Both the position numbers and the translations under genes were made by a program. From NCBI RefSeq assembly GCF_016863655.1, contig NZ_BOPH01000001.1, positions 186,001-250,000 of the forward strand: DNA of 64,000 nt, given 5' to 3'. The notes beneath the pieces are model-generated. The model was not told where the DNA came from. It saw only the letters and a program-made list of their open reading frames with translations, and searched no databases. Below, in pieces: positions 16,512 through 25,903 of this stretch (the stretch's first letter is position 1; every line of letters begins with the position of its first letter). Source of the DNA: Virgisporangium ochraceum. GTDB lineage: Bacteria > Actinomycetota > Actinomycetes > Mycobacteriales > Micromonosporaceae.

Positions 16512-17462
16512 TCACATCGACGCGACGTCGGCCTGCTTCGCGCGGACGGCCTCGGCGGCCTCCTTGAGGGCGGCCAGTTCGCCGTCGGTGAGCGTGGTCT
16601 CGACGACCTTCTTCACGCCGCCGGCGCCGAGCGACGCCTCGACGCCGAGGTAGACGCCGGAGATGCCGTACTCGCCGTCGACCCAGGCGCACGTGGGGAT
16701 CACCGCGCCCGAGTCCTCGGCCACGGCGCGCGCCATGCGGGCGGCCGCCGCCGACGGCGCGTAGTACGCCGATCCGGTCTTGAGCAGCCCGACGATCTCG
16801 GCGCCGCCGTTGCGGGTGCGCTTGACCAGGTCCTCGATCTTGTCGGCGTCGAGCACGTCGGCGAGCGGCTTGCCGTCGACGGTGCAGCGCGAGGGGACCG
16901 GAACCATCGTGTCGCCGTGCGACCCGAGGGTGAGCGTCTTCACCGACGACACCGGCACGTTCAGCGTCTCGGCGACGAAGTGGGTGAACCGGGCGGTGTC
17001 GAGCACGCCCGCCTGCCCCAGCACCCGGTTCTTCGGGAAGCCGGTGGCGATCTGCGCCAGCGCGGTCATCTCGTCGAGCGGGTTCGACACCACGATGACG
17101 ACGGCGTTGGGCGCGTACTTGGCGACGTTCTCCGACACGCTGCGGACGATCTTCGCGTTGACCTCGAGAAGGTCCATGCGGCTCATGCCGGGCTTGCGCG
17201 GCAGACCGGCGGTGATCACGACGATGTCGGACCCCTCGATCGCCTCGTACCCCTCGCCGGCCGGCGTGGTGGTCTGCCCGACGACCTTCGTCTCGAAGCC
17301 CTCGATCGACCGGGACTGGCTGATGTCCAGCGCCAGGCCCTCCGGCTTGCCCTCGACGATGTCGGTGAGCACGACCGTCTCGAAGATGTTGTACTCGGCC
17401 AGGCGCTGTGCGGTCGTGGACCCGTAGAAACCGGCACCTACGACGGTGACCTTCTTGCCCAT
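16512..17462 (-). CDS. mdh: Malate dehydrogenase (NAD-dependent, LDH-like type)
   Basis: 316 residues from ATG 17462, with GGGAGG six bases upstream. It oxidises malate to oxaloacetate in the TCA cycle. KKVTVVGAGFYGSTTAQRLA is the NAD-binding Rossmann start, and VVLTDIVEGKPEGLALDI holds the ribose-binding Asp. ITAGLPRKPGMSRMDLLEVN carries the Arg residues that select malate, and LTLGSHGDTMVPVPS the catalytic His. The length and motifs are of the ~310-residue LDH-like MDH group, whereas many Streptomyces-type enzymes are ~330 residues. It is a single gene. A short stem (16492-16505) sits just past its stop. Confidence 0.95.
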   Translation of the reverse strand: MGKKVTVVGAGFYGSTTAQRLAEYNIFETVVLTDIVEGKPEGLALDISQSRSIEGFETKVVGQTTTPAGEGYEAIEGSDIVVITAGLPRKPGMSRMDLLEVNAKIVRSVSENVAKYAPNAVVIVVSNPLDEMTALAQIATGFPKNRVLGQAGVLDTARFTHFVAETLNVPVSSVKTLTLGSHGDTMVPVPSRCTVDGKPLADVLDADKIEDLVKRTRNGGAEIVGLLKTGSAYYAPSAAAARMARAVAEDSGAVIPTCAWVDGEYGISGVYLGVEASLGAGGVKKVVETTLTDGELAALKEAAEAVRAKQADVASM

Positions 17463-17570
17463 GTAACCTCCCGGTGACAATCCACTGCCGACCCTAGCCG
17501 CACGCCACCGGCCGCGCCGCGAGGGGCGGGTCCGTGTGACCTGCGGGCCCTCCGGGCATGCTTAGCCGCG

Positions 17571-19160
17571 ATGAACCCCGACACAGCCATCCGGAACGGG
17601 GCGCTGGGCATGGTCGCCGGCGGTGGCCTGCTGGTCGTCGCCGCGTCGATGGGGCCGGCCACCTGGCGGCAGGGCGAGGCGCACGCGAAGCCGGCGGTGG
17701 CCGTCCTGGTCACGGTCCTGCTGCTCGGGCCGCTGCTGTCCGCGATCACCGCGACCACGACGCGCCGCCGCGTGCCGGCGGTGGTCGCGGGTGTGGGTGC
17801 CGCGCTGGCCGCGGCGCTCGCGGTCGCGACGGCGGCCGGTGAGGCGACCCGCGACGGCCTCGCTCCGGGCGGTCCGCTCGCCGCGGTGGGTGCCACGCTC
17901 GCCGCCGGGGGCTGGCTGGTCGTGGCGCTCACCGTCGATCGTCCCGCGAAGTTCTCCTGGACCCCGGCCGCGGCCGGGACGGTGCTCACGGTGCTGATCG
18001 GGTGGCTGGGACCGGTGGGTGCGGCGCGCCTCGCGGGGTCGGGCACCGACGCCCGCACGGTCGACGCGGTGCCCACCGCGGACGCGACGGCCCCGCCCGG
18101 GCTGTCCGACGCGTGGCAGGCCACCCCCGCGGGTCCGGTGGCCGGCGTCGCGGGCGGGGTCGCGCTGGTGCGGGAGCGGGCCGGCGTCCGCACGGTCGAC
18201 GTCCGTACCGGCCGCGCGGCCTGGCACCACCTGCGCGCGGGGTGGTCGCTGGCCGGGGTCGGTCCGGCGGCCGGCGGCACCGTCGTGGTCGGTCTCTGGT
18301 CGAAGGGTGACCGGGACGCGCTGGCGATCGCGTTCGACGCCGCCACGGGTGACCGCCGCTGGCAACGCGAGGTGGACGTGTCCACCGTGGACCACCAGGT
18401 GACCGGGTCGGCCGACCTGGTGCTGCTGGTGCCGCGGGGCCGGGCGGCGTCGGTGCTGGCGCTGGACGCCCGCACCGGCGAGCGCCGCTGGACCTGGCGC
18501 CCGGCGAACGCGGAGTGCACCGTCGTGTCGGCCGCCACGACCGACGACCCGGCCCGCGACGACTCCGTGGCGGTGTCGTTCACCTGCCCCGGCGGCCGCC
18601 GGGTGTCGGGCCTGTCCACAGTGGACGGAACGGTCCGGTGGACCTGGCAACCGACCTCCCCGGACGCCGGGGCCGAACTCCCGCCCCGCGGCACCGCCCC
18701 GGGCGGCACCCTCCCCGGCGGCTACGCGCCCCTCCTCGTTCCGACCGCCGGCGGCGTCCTGGTGGCCGACGGCGCGACCGGCCTGGTGCTGAGCATGGGC
18801 GGCGGCCGTCCCGGCGGCTCGCACCCGTCGGGTGGCCGGCTGGCCGCCTCGTCCGGCGCGACGGCTCTCTACCTGGGTGCGGGCCAGGCGGTGGCCGTCG
18901 ACCTGGCGCTGGGCCGGGAACGCTGGCGTGTACCCCTACCGGCCGCGACCACGCCGGTGGCCGTCACCGCATTCGACGGGGTCGGCTTCGCCCTGGTGGC
19001 CCCCGACCGCGGCGGGCCCGCACGCCTGGTCCGCTACGACCTCGACACCGGCGCGGTGGTCACCGACCGCCAGGTCGACGACGCCGCGGTCGGCCTGCGG
19101 CCCGCACCGGCCACCCTGCTCGTGACCACCACGACGAACGCCGTGACCGCCCTCCGGTGA
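17571..19160 (+). CDS. Membrane-anchored PQQ-like beta-propeller protein
   Basis: 529 residues. Four hydrophobic segments (residues ~10-30, 42-62, 68-90, 100-155) precede an extracytoplasmic domain of PQQ-like blades, visible as repeated VRTGRAAWHH, DAATGDRRWQREVD, DARTGERRWTWRP, LSTVDGTVRWTW, LALGRERWRVPLP motifs (A.TG...W). Such domains are scaffolds or binding platforms; PQQ itself need not be bound, as no dehydrogenase residues are evident. The gene starts 108 bp from mdh on the other strand and precedes a beta-lactamase-fold lipoprotein by 45 bp, possibly as an operon. Function unknown. Confidence 0.7.
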   Translation: MNPDTAIRNGALGMVAGGGLLVVAASMGPATWRQGEAHAKPAVAVLVTVLLLGPLLSAITATTTRRRVPAVVAGVGAALAAALAVATAAGEATRDGLAPGGPLAAVGATLAAGGWLVVALTVDRPAKFSWTPAAAGTVLTVLIGWLGPVGAARLAGSGTDARTVDAVPTADATAPPGLSDAWQATPAGPVAGVAGGVALVRERAGVRTVDVRTGRAAWHHLRAGWSLAGVGPAAGGTVVVGLWSKGDRDALAIAFDAATGDRRWQREVDVSTVDHQVTGSADLVLLVPRGRAASVLALDARTGERRWTWRPANAECTVVSAATTDDPARDDSVAVSFTCPGGRRVSGLSTVDGTVRWTWQPTSPDAGAELPPRGTAPGGTLPGGYAPLLVPTAGGVLVADGATGLVLSMGGGRPGGSHPSGGRLAASSGATALYLGAGQAVAVDLALGRERWRVPLPAATTPVAVTAFDGVGFALVAPDRGGPARLVRYDLDTGAVVTDRQVDDAAVGLRPAPATLLVTTTTNAVTALR

Positions 19161-19205
19161 GCGTTGTCGCCGGCTTCCGGGCCGACGCGTTACGGTCTGT
19201 GCGTC

Positions 19206-20117
19206 ATGGAGCGATGGGTGGCGGGTTTCGCGGCGGTGCTTCTGCTCGCCGTCGGCGTGGCCGGCTGCGGCGACGACGAGCCGCGGACGACGGTCGGCGT
19301 GCCCGCCGGCGCCGCGCCGGTGAGCGGCCCGGCCGGGAGCGCGCCGGCGGGCCCGGCCAGCGGCTCCGCGACCGCGACTGGCGGTTCCGCGGCCAGCGGC
19401 GGGCCGCGGCGGAGCGACGGGCTCGACCGGCTGATCGCGGCGGCACCCGGCACGATCGGGCTGGTGGTGCGCGACACGGTCACCGGGTCGGCGTGGCAGG
19501 CGGGAGACCCGGCGCACGCCGCCTGGACGGCGTCGACGATCAAGGTCGCCATCGCGACCAGCCTGCTGGAGAGCGACGTCACGCTGACCGGCGGCGACCG
19601 CGACAACCTGCGGAAGATGCTCGTCAACTCCGACAACGACGCCACCGACGCCCTCTGGGAGAAGTACGACGGCGTCGACCTGATCCCGACGTTCCGGCAG
19701 CGGTACGGCATGACCACCCTGAAGGTGGTCGACGGTTACCGCCCGTACTGGCGGCATCTGCAATGCAGCGCGAGCGACCTCGCCGCGGTGATGACGTACG
19801 CGCTGGCCAAGCTGCCGGCGGCCGACCGTACGCAGCTCGTCGGCTGGTTGAAGGCCGCCGCCGGGGTGCAGCAGTGGGGTGTGCAGGCCGCCGGCTCCGA
19901 CGCCGGTCACAAGCCCGGCTGGGCGTTCAAGCCGGAGGGCAACCCCGACCACTGGGTGGTGCACTCGGTCGGGTTCGCCGGTCCGGGCGAGCGCTACGTC
20001 GTCGCCGTCACGTACGACCAGCCCAAGGGCCGCTCCGCCAAGCAGGGCGCCCAAACCATCAGCGACGTGGTGTCACTGGCGTTCGGGCGCCCGCAACGCG
20101 CGGTTACCGGGCCCTAG
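19206..20117 (+). CDS. Class A beta-lactamase-related serine hydrolase lipoprotein
   Basis: 303 residues from ATG 19206. [20 protein letters not shown] is a lipoprotein signal and lipobox; a Gly/Ala/Ser/Pro-rich linker runs to about residue 70. [17 protein letters not shown] holds the SxxK active-site Ser and Lys, and [15 protein letters not shown] the SDN motif. The KTG-like triad near the end seems replaced by HKPGW, and no clear Glu166-type ExxLN segment is seen, so beta-lactam hydrolysis is doubtful. It is better seen as a cell-surface serine hydrolase of the penicillin-binding fold. Its TAG and the purH TAG share the four bases CTAG at 20114-20117. Confidence 0.75.
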   Translation: MERWVAGFAAVLLLAVGVAGCGDDEPRTTVGVPAGAAPVSGPAGSAPAGPASGSATATGGSAASGGPRRSDGLDRLIAAAPGTIGLVVRDTVTGSAWQAGDPAHAAWTASTIKVAIATSLLESDVTLTGGDRDNLRKMLVNSDNDATDALWEKYDGVDLIPTFRQRYGMTTLKVVDGYRPYWRHLQCSASDLAAVMTYALAKLPAADRTQLVGWLKAAAGVQQWGVQAAGSDAGHKPGWAFKPEGNPDHWVVHSVGFAGPGERYVVAVTYDQPKGRSAKQGAQTISDVVSLAFGRPQRAVTGP

Positions 20118-21673
20118 TGGAAGAAGTGCCGGGTCCCGGTGAAGTACATCGTGATCCCGGCCTTCGTGGCGGCCTCGACCACCTCGGCGTCGCGCACCGA
20201 GCCACCCGGCTGCACGATCGCCCGGATGCCGGCGTCGATGAGCACCTGCGGGCCGTCGGCGAACGGGAAGAACGCGTCTGACGCGGCGACCGACCCGGCC
20301 GCGCGGTCACCCGCCCGGGCGACCGCCAGGCGGGCCGAGTCGACCCGGTTCACCTGGCCCATGCCGACGCCCACCGACGCGCCACCCGAGGCCAGCAGGA
20401 TCGCGTTCGACTTGACCGAGCGCACCGCCCGCCACGCGAACACGAGATCGGCCAGGTCGGCGCCGGCCAGCGCCGGGCCGCACGCCAGCGTCCAGGACGC
20501 CGGGTCGTCGCCGGGCGCGTCGACCGCGTCGCGCATCTGCACGAGCACCCCGCCGGTGACCTGCCGGGTCTCCGCCGGCAGCGGCCGGAACGGGGCCGCC
20601 CGCAGCAACCGGAGGTTCTTCTTCTCGGCCAGCACCTGCACCGCACCGTCCTCGTACGACGGCGCGACCACGACCTCCGTGAAGACCTCGGCGATCTGCT
20701 TCGCCAGCTCCACGGTCACCTCGCCGTTGACCGCGATGACGCCGCCGAACGCCGACACCGGGTCGGTGGCGTGGGCCTTGCGGTGGGCCTCCGCCACGTC
20801 GGCGCCGATCGCGATCCCGCACGGGTTGGCGTGCTTGATGATCGCCACGGCCGGCTCGGTGAAGTCGTGCGCGCTGCGCCACGCCGCGTCTGCGTCGACG
20901 TAGTTGTTGTACGACATCTCCTTGCCGTGCAGCTGCTCCGCCTGCGCCAGCCCGGCCGGCGACACGGGGTCGGTGTACAGCGCGGCCTGCTGGTGCGGGT
21001 TCTCGCCGTACCGCAGCACCGCCTTCTTGGTGAGCGTCTGCCCGGCGAACGCCGGCCACCCGTCCTCCGGGTCGGCCTGGACGGCGAACCAGTTGGCGAC
21101 GGCCACGTCGTACTCGGCGATCCGGACGAACGCGTCGGCTGCGAGCGCGCGTCGCTGGTCCAGGGAGAAACCACCCTCGGACAGCGCCTTCGCGACGGCC
21201 CGGTACCCCGACGGCGAGGTGACCACCGCGACGGACGCGAAGTTCTTCGCGGCCGCGCGGACCATCGCCGGGCCGCCGATGTCGATCTGCTCGACGCACT
21301 CGTCGGGCGACGCGCCGCTCGCGACGGTCTCGGTGAACGGGTACAGGTTGCTCACCAGCAGGTCGAACGGCTCGATGCCGAGGTCTTCCAGCTGGGCACC
21401 GTGCGACTCGAGTCGCAGGTCGGCGAGCAGCCCGGCGTGCACCTTCGGGTGAAGTGTCTTGACCCGGCCGTCGAGGCACTCGGGGAAACCGGTCAGCTCC
21501 TCGACGGGGGTCACCTTCGCGCCGGCCGCCGCGATGCGGGCGGCGGTGGACCCGGTCGACACGATCTCGACGCCGGCGGCGACGAGCGCCTGCACGAGGC
21601 TGTCGAGCCCGGTCTTGTCGTACACGCTGACCAGCGCGCGCCGGATCGGACGGCGCCCTTCACCGGCTGTCAT
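20114..21673 (-). CDS. purH: Bifunctional AICAR transformylase / IMP cyclohydrolase
   Basis: 519 residues, the usual length. The N-terminal MGS-like cyclohydrolase domain begins [20 protein letters not shown] and includes [17 protein letters not shown]. The transformylase half shows [28 protein letters not shown] and [15 protein letters not shown] with the catalytic Lys-His. It ends [20 protein letters not shown]. It catalyses the last two steps of IMP synthesis in the cytoplasm. The start overlaps the end of purN by 14 bases, so the pair is translated together. Convergent with the lipoprotein gene, with overlapping stop codons. Confidence 0.98.
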   Translation of the reverse strand: MTAGEGRRPIRRALVSVYDKTGLDSLVQALVAAGVEIVSTGSTAARIAAAGAKVTPVEELTGFPECLDGRVKTLHPKVHAGLLADLRLESHGAQLEDLGIEPFDLLVSNLYPFTETVASGASPDECVEQIDIGGPAMVRAAAKNFASVAVVTSPSGYRAVAKALSEGGFSLDQRRALAADAFVRIAEYDVAVANWFAVQADPEDGWPAFAGQTLTKKAVLRYGENPHQQAALYTDPVSPAGLAQAEQLHGKEMSYNNYVDADAAWRSAHDFTEPAVAIIKHANPCGIAIGADVAEAHRKAHATDPVSAFGGVIAVNGEVTVELAKQIAEVFTEVVVAPSYEDGAVQVLAEKKNLRLLRAAPFRPLPAETRQVTGGVLVQMRDAVDAPGDDPASWTLACGPALAGADLADLVFAWRAVRSVKSNAILLASGGASVGVGMGQVNRVDSARLAVARAGDRAAGSVAASDAFFPFADGPQVLIDAGIRAIVQPGGSVRDAEVVEAATKAGITMYFTGTRHFFH

Positions 21674-22283
21674 CTGAGATCTTCACCTTCCGCCCCTCGA
21701 CGGTCCACCCTTCGCGGACCAGCCGTCCCACGTACTCAACGAGTTGGCGCCGCTCGGCGTCCTTGATCCGCTCGGTGAGCGTCTCCTCGGTGTCGTCGTC
21801 GAGCACCGGCACCGCCACCTGCGCGATGATCGGACCGGTGTCGATGCCGGCGTCGACGAAATGCAGTGTGGCGCCGGCCACTTTCACTCCGTACGCCAGC
21901 GCGTCGCGAGGTCCGTGAATGCCCGGAAAAGCCGGCAGTAACGCATTGTGCGTATTTACGTATCGCCTACCGAATCGCTCCAGAAACGCCGGTCCGACGA
22001 GTTTCAGGAACCCGGCCGAGACCACGAGATCGGGAGAGTGTTCCGCACATGCCCCGGTGAGCGCCGCGTCCCAGTCGTCCCGGGTGGCGAAGTCACGCAC
22101 CGCGGTCACAAAGGTAGGAATGCCACGGTCAGCCGCCCGGGCGACGCCTTTCGTATCGGGCCGGTCGGCACCGACCGCGACCACCTCGGCACCGTACGCC
22201 GGATCGGCGCACGCATCGAGCAGGGCCTGAAGATTCGTGCCGGACCCGGAAACCAGGACCACCAGCCGCTTACGCACCCGCAC
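21660..22283 (-). CDS. purN: Phosphoribosylglycinamide formyltransferase (GAR transformylase)
   Basis: 207 residues from GTG 22283 (GTG 22277 is an alternative). [20 protein letters not shown] is the family N-terminus. [20 protein letters not shown] contains the catalytic Asn and His, and [20 protein letters not shown] the catalytic Asp. It uses 10-formyl-THF to formylate GAR in purine synthesis. The sequence NTHNALLP replaces the common N.HPSLLP, which is probably neutral. It overlaps purH and is divergent from the DUF4190 gene. Order purN-purH next to perM is shared with mycobacteria. Confidence 0.96.
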   Translation of the reverse strand: MRVRKRLVVLVSGSGTNLQALLDACADPAYGAEVVAVGADRPDTKGVARAADRGIPTFVTAVRDFATRDDWDAALTGACAEHSPDLVVSAGFLKLVGPAFLERFGRRYVNTHNALLPAFPGIHGPRDALAYGVKVAGATLHFVDAGIDTGPIIAQVAVPVLDDDTEETLTERIKDAERRQLVEYVGRLVREGWTVEGRKVKISDDSR

Positions 22284-22431
22284 ACCCTAGCGGCAGGGCC
22301 TGATCTGCCCGATCCGTGCCCCTTGCCTGCCTGCGCTACGACAGTAAAGCAAGTACGCTGCCCAGGTTCCGCACCGTGCGTACGCGCCGCGTCGGTCCGG
22401 GGCAGTTACACCTCACGAGGGAGCGATCGCG

Positions 22432-23220
22432 ATGCAGCCTGGCTATCCCCCGTCGGGCCAGGACCCGTACGGTCAGCCGTACACCGACCCGTCGGGCCAG
22501 GGCCAGTACGGGCAGCAGCCTGAGCAGCCGAAGCCGCAGGAGTACCAGCAGTCGAACCCGAATGACCCGGCGCCGAGCCCGTTCGCTCCCGACTACAGCC
22601 AGCCGCAGCAGTTCACGATGCCGCAGTCGTACGAGCAGCAGCCGCAGTACAGCCAGAACGAGCAGCCGCCGCAGCAGTCGTACAGCCAGCCGCAGTCGTA
22701 CGAGCAGCCCCAGTCCTACGAGCAGCCGCAGTCGTACGCCCAGCCGGCCTACCAGGAGCCGCCGCCACCGGCGTACCAGCAGCAGCCCGCGCCGTACGCC
22801 GATCCCTACGCCCAGCCGACGTCGGGGGCGGCACAGGCGTACCCGGTGTCGGGTCCGACGAACTACCAGGTGTCGGGCGGCGCCTACGCCACCGGCTACC
22901 CGCCGCCCGCCTACCAGGTGCCCGGGTACGGGCCGCCGCCGCAGACGTCGAACTCGGCCAACGCGCTCGGCATCGTGGCGCTGGTGCTCGGCATCCTGTC
23001 GATCCCGCTCGGATGCTGCAGCTTCTTCGGTCTGATCATGCCGATTCCGGCGATCATCTGCGGCATCCTCGGCATGCGCAAGGCCGACCAGGGTCTTGCC
23101 AACAACAAGGGTCTCGCCATCGCTGGTTTAGTGTGCGGCATCGCTGGGCTACTCATCAGCCTCACCGTGATCGGTCTGTATTTGACCAGCGTGATCAGCA
23201 GCAACAACATCTACACCTGA
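22432..23220 (+). CDS. DUF4190 membrane protein with Gln/Pro/Tyr-rich N-terminus
   Basis: 262 residues; GAGGGAG precedes ATG 22432. Residues 1-175 are a low-complexity tail dominated by Q, P, Y and S, with repeats of QSYEQPQ type (four at ~62-98) and YGQPY/YQVPG motifs. Residues ~178-262 form two membrane helices with a short loop (LGIVALVLGILSIPLGCCSF, MRKADQGLANNKGLAIAGLV), typical of DUF4190. The tail should be cytoplasmic and could scaffold or phase-separate. A Pro-rich membrane protein occupies the equivalent position beside perM in M. tuberculosis (Rv0954). Its biochemical role is unknown. Confidence 0.75.
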   Translation: MQPGYPPSGQDPYGQPYTDPSGQGQYGQQPEQPKPQEYQQSNPNDPAPSPFAPDYSQPQQFTMPQSYEQQPQYSQNEQPPQQSYSQPQSYEQPQSYEQPQSYAQPAYQEPPPPAYQQQPAPYADPYAQPTSGAAQAYPVSGPTNYQVSGGAYATGYPPPAYQVPGYGPPPQTSNSANALGIVALVLGILSIPLGCCSFFGLIMPIPAIICGILGMRKADQGLANNKGLAIAGLVCGIAGLLISLTVIGLYLTSVISSNNIYT

Positions 23221-23247
23221 CAGAAACCCACGCAGGAGGCAAACCAA

Positions 23248-23514
23248 GTGAGCTACCCACCCCAGCAGCCCCCGTACGGCGGCCAGCCCTACGGACAGCC
23301 GGCGGCGTCGAACGACAAGACCCAGTTGTTCGGCATCCTCGGCATCGTGCTCGGCCTGATCTGCTGCGGCCCCGCCGGCATCGTTCTCGGCATCCTGTCG
23401 ATGAACGAGGCCAAGAAGGTCGGCAAGCCCAACACCCTCGGCATCATCGCCATCGTGTGTGGCGCGCTGAACATCATCCTCGGCATCGTGTACCAGTTCG
23501 CCATCCGCAGCTGA
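23248..23514 (+). CDS. Small DUF4190-like membrane protein
   Basis: 88 residues from GTG 23248, with AGGAGG ten bases upstream. A short SYPPQQPPYGGQPYGQPAA tail precedes two helices (LFGILGIVLGLICCGPAGIV and LGIIAIVCGALNIILGIVYQ) joined by MNEAKKVGKPN. It is a miniature version of the preceding protein and lies 27 bp after it, so it is probably a duplicated, co-transcribed partner. A strong terminator follows. Function unknown. Confidence 0.75.
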   Translation: MSYPPQQPPYGGQPYGQPAASNDKTQLFGILGIVLGLICCGPAGIVLGILSMNEAKKVGKPNTLGIIAIVCGALNIILGIVYQFAIRS

Positions 23515-23526
23515 CGACGTCGTAGG

Positions 23527-23560
23527 AAAGGCCCCTGGCGCGGGTTGCCGGGGGCCTTTT
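23527..23560 (+). terminator. Rho-independent terminator after the DUF4190 pair
   Basis: AAAGGCCCC (23527-23535) pairs with GGGGCCTTT (23551-23559) over a 15-base loop and is followed by further T. It lies 13 bases after the stop of the small DUF4190 gene. Confidence 0.85.
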
Positions 23561-23576
23561 CCACGCCCACGGGCAT

Positions 23577-23690
23577 CGCGCGCCCGGCGCGGGAAGGGCC
23601 GCGGGGAGGTCGCGCGCACGGCGCGGGAAGGCGCGCCCGGCGAGAGCGCACGCGAAAGCGCGAGAGCCCGGCGCGGAACGCGCCGCCCCG
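23577..23690. repeat. Degenerate GC-rich direct repeats between terminator and perM
   Basis: About four imperfect copies of a GCGCGCCCGGCGCGGGAAGG-like unit (for example at 23578, 23611 and 23631) with GCGCGAAAGCGCGAGAG variants lie between the terminator and the convergent perM stop. No coding potential is evident. They could be repetitive extragenic sequence. Confidence 0.35.
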
Positions 23691-23696
23691 CCGCTG

Positions 23697-24953
23697 TCAC
23701 AGGCCGTGGCGGCGGGTGGCCATGCCCTTCGTCACCGCGGCCGCGGCCACGACACCCGCGCCCATTACCGCCGCTGCGATCCCCGCCAGTGGCCAGGCCG
23801 CCGCGCCCATCTCGGTCAGCCGGCCCGAGCCCACCGGCCCGCCGGACGCCAGCGCCGCCAGCCCGAGCGCCGCGCCCGCCACCGGACCGGCCAGCAGCGC
23901 CGGCACGAGCAGCCGCCCCCACGCGCCGCTCCGCGGCTGGTTCGCGGCCCGCAGCTGGCGCCGGGCCAGCAGCCACCCGGCGATCATCCCGGCGACCAGC
24001 GGAACCGCCAGCAGCAGCCCGCTCCAGGCCGAGAGTGGCCGGCTCGGTACCGCGGCCAGCACCGGCAGCGCCGGCACCGGTCCCAGCGACACCGCACCCG
24101 CGCTCACCGTCGTGCCGGCGCCGAGCGCGAAGCCCGGACCCACCAGGTAGCTGGCGCCCCACACGGCCAGGTTCGGCGCGTAGACCAGGCACACCAGCGT
24201 CAGACCAGCCTGGCCGACGACGCCGGTGCGGTACTCCCGCACCATGTCGGTCGCCACGCCGGCCGAGAGCGCCAACGCGAGCCCCGTGGCCGCCGCGCCG
24301 GCCGCGATCACCAGCAGCGCCGCGACCGCGCCGGTGCGCACACCGTCACGCACGGCCGCCGGCACCAGCGGACCCCAGCGGGCGTGCCAGCCGCCCTCCC
24401 AGAGCGCGCCGGCCAGACCGGTCACCGCGCCGAACACGGCCATCGTCAGTCCCGCCCGCAGCGCCGGCACACCGAGGCCGGCGGTCGACACGGCCAGCGC
24501 CAACACGGTCCCGTAGACGCCGTATGCGAGCGCGACCGCCGCACCCGCCTTGACGGCCGGAACCACCGACCGGCTGCGGCGGGCGGCGGCCGCCCGCGCG
24601 GCGTGCACGCCGGCGCGGGACACCCGCCACGCCGCGAGAACGCTGATCGCGAGCGGCGTCAGGCCGATCGGTCCAAGATCTGTTTTCAGTGGGACCCCGT
24701 GAGCGAGCAGCCACGCGGCGAACCCGCTCCGGAGCACCGCCTCGGAGTCGGTGGGACTCGGCGAGATCAGCAGCACCGCCCCGGCGGCGAGGAGCACCGG
24801 CGTCGCCGACACCAGCACCGCCCACGCGGTGGTGACGGCGGCTGCCAGCACGAGGGGCGCACCCGTCGACTTCGCCGCGACGCTCTCCCTGGGACGCCGC
24901 TGCTCCCGCGGGACGCGACGCGTCTCCGTGGGCGGGTCCTGGGTGGCAGACAT
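23697..24953 (-). CDS. perM: DUF6350 / PerM-like cell-division membrane protein
   Basis: 418 residues with about ten hydrophobic segments. After a charged N-terminus (residues 1-30), PLVLAAAVTTAWAVLVSATP begins the first helix; SEAVLRSGFAAWLLAHGVPL, IGLTPLAISVLAAWRVSRAG and TLVCLVYAPNLAVWGASYLV are typical of this actinobacterial family. In M. tuberculosis PerM (Rv0955) supports cell division by stabilising FtsB and is needed for persistence. The assignment rests on family pattern and on the same neighbourhood (sucCD on one side, purN-purH on the other). Confidence 0.8.
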   Translation of the reverse strand: MSATQDPPTETRRVPREQRRPRESVAAKSTGAPLVLAAAVTTAWAVLVSATPVLLAAGAVLLISPSPTDSEAVLRSGFAAWLLAHGVPLKTDLGPIGLTPLAISVLAAWRVSRAGVHAARAAAARRSRSVVPAVKAGAAVALAYGVYGTVLALAVSTAGLGVPALRAGLTMAVFGAVTGLAGALWEGGWHARWGPLVPAAVRDGVRTGAVAALLVIAAGAAATGLALALSAGVATDMVREYRTGVVGQAGLTLVCLVYAPNLAVWGASYLVGPGFALGAGTTVSAGAVSLGPVPALPVLAAVPSRPLSAWSGLLLAVPLVAGMIAGWLLARRQLRAANQPRSGAWGRLLVPALLAGPVAGAALGLAALASGGPVGSGRLTEMGAAAWPLAGIAAAVMGAGVVAAAAVTKGMATRRHGL

Positions 24954-24975
24954 CGGGCTCTACTGTGCCAAAAGC

Positions 24976-25006
24976 ACGGCGGCCGGTCATGTCGACCGGC
25001 CGCCGT
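24976..25006 (-). terminator. Terminator of sucCD
   Basis: A perfect 13-bp stem (ACGGCGGCCGGTC at 24976-24988, GACCGGCCGCCGT at 24994-25006) with a 5-base loop lies nine bases after the sucD stop on the minus strand. GCTTTTGG follows on that strand. Confidence 0.8.
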
Positions 25007-25014
25007 TTCGCGCT

Positions 25015-25902
25015 TTACTTCGAGGTCATGACCTCGCGCATGAGGTTCGCGGTCTCGGTGGGCGTCTTGCCGACCCGCACGCCGGCCGCCTCCAGGGCGA
25101 CCTTCTTCGCGTCGGCGGTGCCCGACGAGCCCGAGATGATCGCTCCCGCGTGGCCCATGGTCTTGCCGGGCGGGGCGGTGAAGCCGGCGATGTAGCCCAC
25201 CACCGGCTTGGTGACGTTCGCCTTGATGAAGTCGGCCGCGCGCTCCTCGGCGTCGCCGCCGATCTCGCCGATCATCACGATCGCGTCCGTCTCGTCGTCG
25301 TCCTGGAACGCCTTGAGCGCGTCGATGTGCGTGGTGCCGATGACCGGGTCGCCACCGATGCCGATGCAGGTGGAGAAGCCGATGTCGCGCAGCTCGTACA
25401 TCATCTGGTAGGTCAGCGTGCCGCTCTTGCTGACCAGGCCGATGCGGCCGGCGCCGGCGATCGTCGCCGGGATGATGCCGGCGTTCGACTTGCCGGGGCT
25501 GGTGATGCCCGGGCAGTTCGGCCCGATGATCCGCGTGGTGTTGCCCTTCGCGGTCGCGTGCGCCCAGGCGGCGGTGCTGTCATGCACCGGGATGCCCTCG
25601 GTGATCACCACGGCCAGCCCGATGTTGGCGTCGATCGCTTCGATCATCGCGCCCTTGGCGAACTTCGGCGGCACGAACACCACGGTGGTGTCGGCGCCGG
25701 TCTCGGCCATCGCCTCACCGACGCTGTTGAACACCGGCACCTTGGCGCCGTCGAACTCGACGACCTGGCCGCCCTTCTTCGGCGTCACCCCACCGACGAT
25801 GTTCGTACCCGACGCCAGCATGCGCCGGGTGTGCTTGGAGCCCTCGGAGCCGGTCATGCCCTGCACGATCACCCGGCTCTGCCCGGTCAGCCACACAGCC
25901 AT
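25015..25902 (-). CDS. sucD: Succinyl-CoA ligase alpha subunit
   Basis: 295 residues. It contains [20 protein letters not shown] (CoA-binding region), [20 protein letters not shown], and [20 protein letters not shown] with the phosphohistidine in GHAG. It pairs with SucC to make ATP or GTP from succinyl-CoA in the TCA cycle. ATG 25902 lies one base after the sucC stop (TGA-C-ATG), so the two are coupled. A terminator follows the stop. Confidence 0.98.
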   Translation of the reverse strand: MAVWLTGQSRVIVQGMTGSEGSKHTRRMLASGTNIVGGVTPKKGGQVVEFDGAKVPVFNSVGEAMAETGADTTVVFVPPKFAKGAMIEAIDANIGLAVVITEGIPVHDSTAAWAHATAKGNTTRIIGPNCPGITSPGKSNAGIIPATIAGAGRIGLVSKSGTLTYQMMYELRDIGFSTCIGIGGDPVIGTTHIDALKAFQDDDETDAIVMIGEIGGDAEERAADFIKANVTKPVVGYIAGFTAPPGKTMGHAGAIISGSSGTADAKKVALEAAGVRVGKTPTETANLMREVMTSK

Positions 25903-25903
25903 G

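Noticed and set aside
14649..17477. A 942-codon plus-strand open frame opposite the double kinase and mdh
   Set aside because: Its composition (His, Arg, Gln, Asp) is the usual mirror of GC-rich genes, while the minus strand encodes recognisable kinase and malate dehydrogenase motifs.
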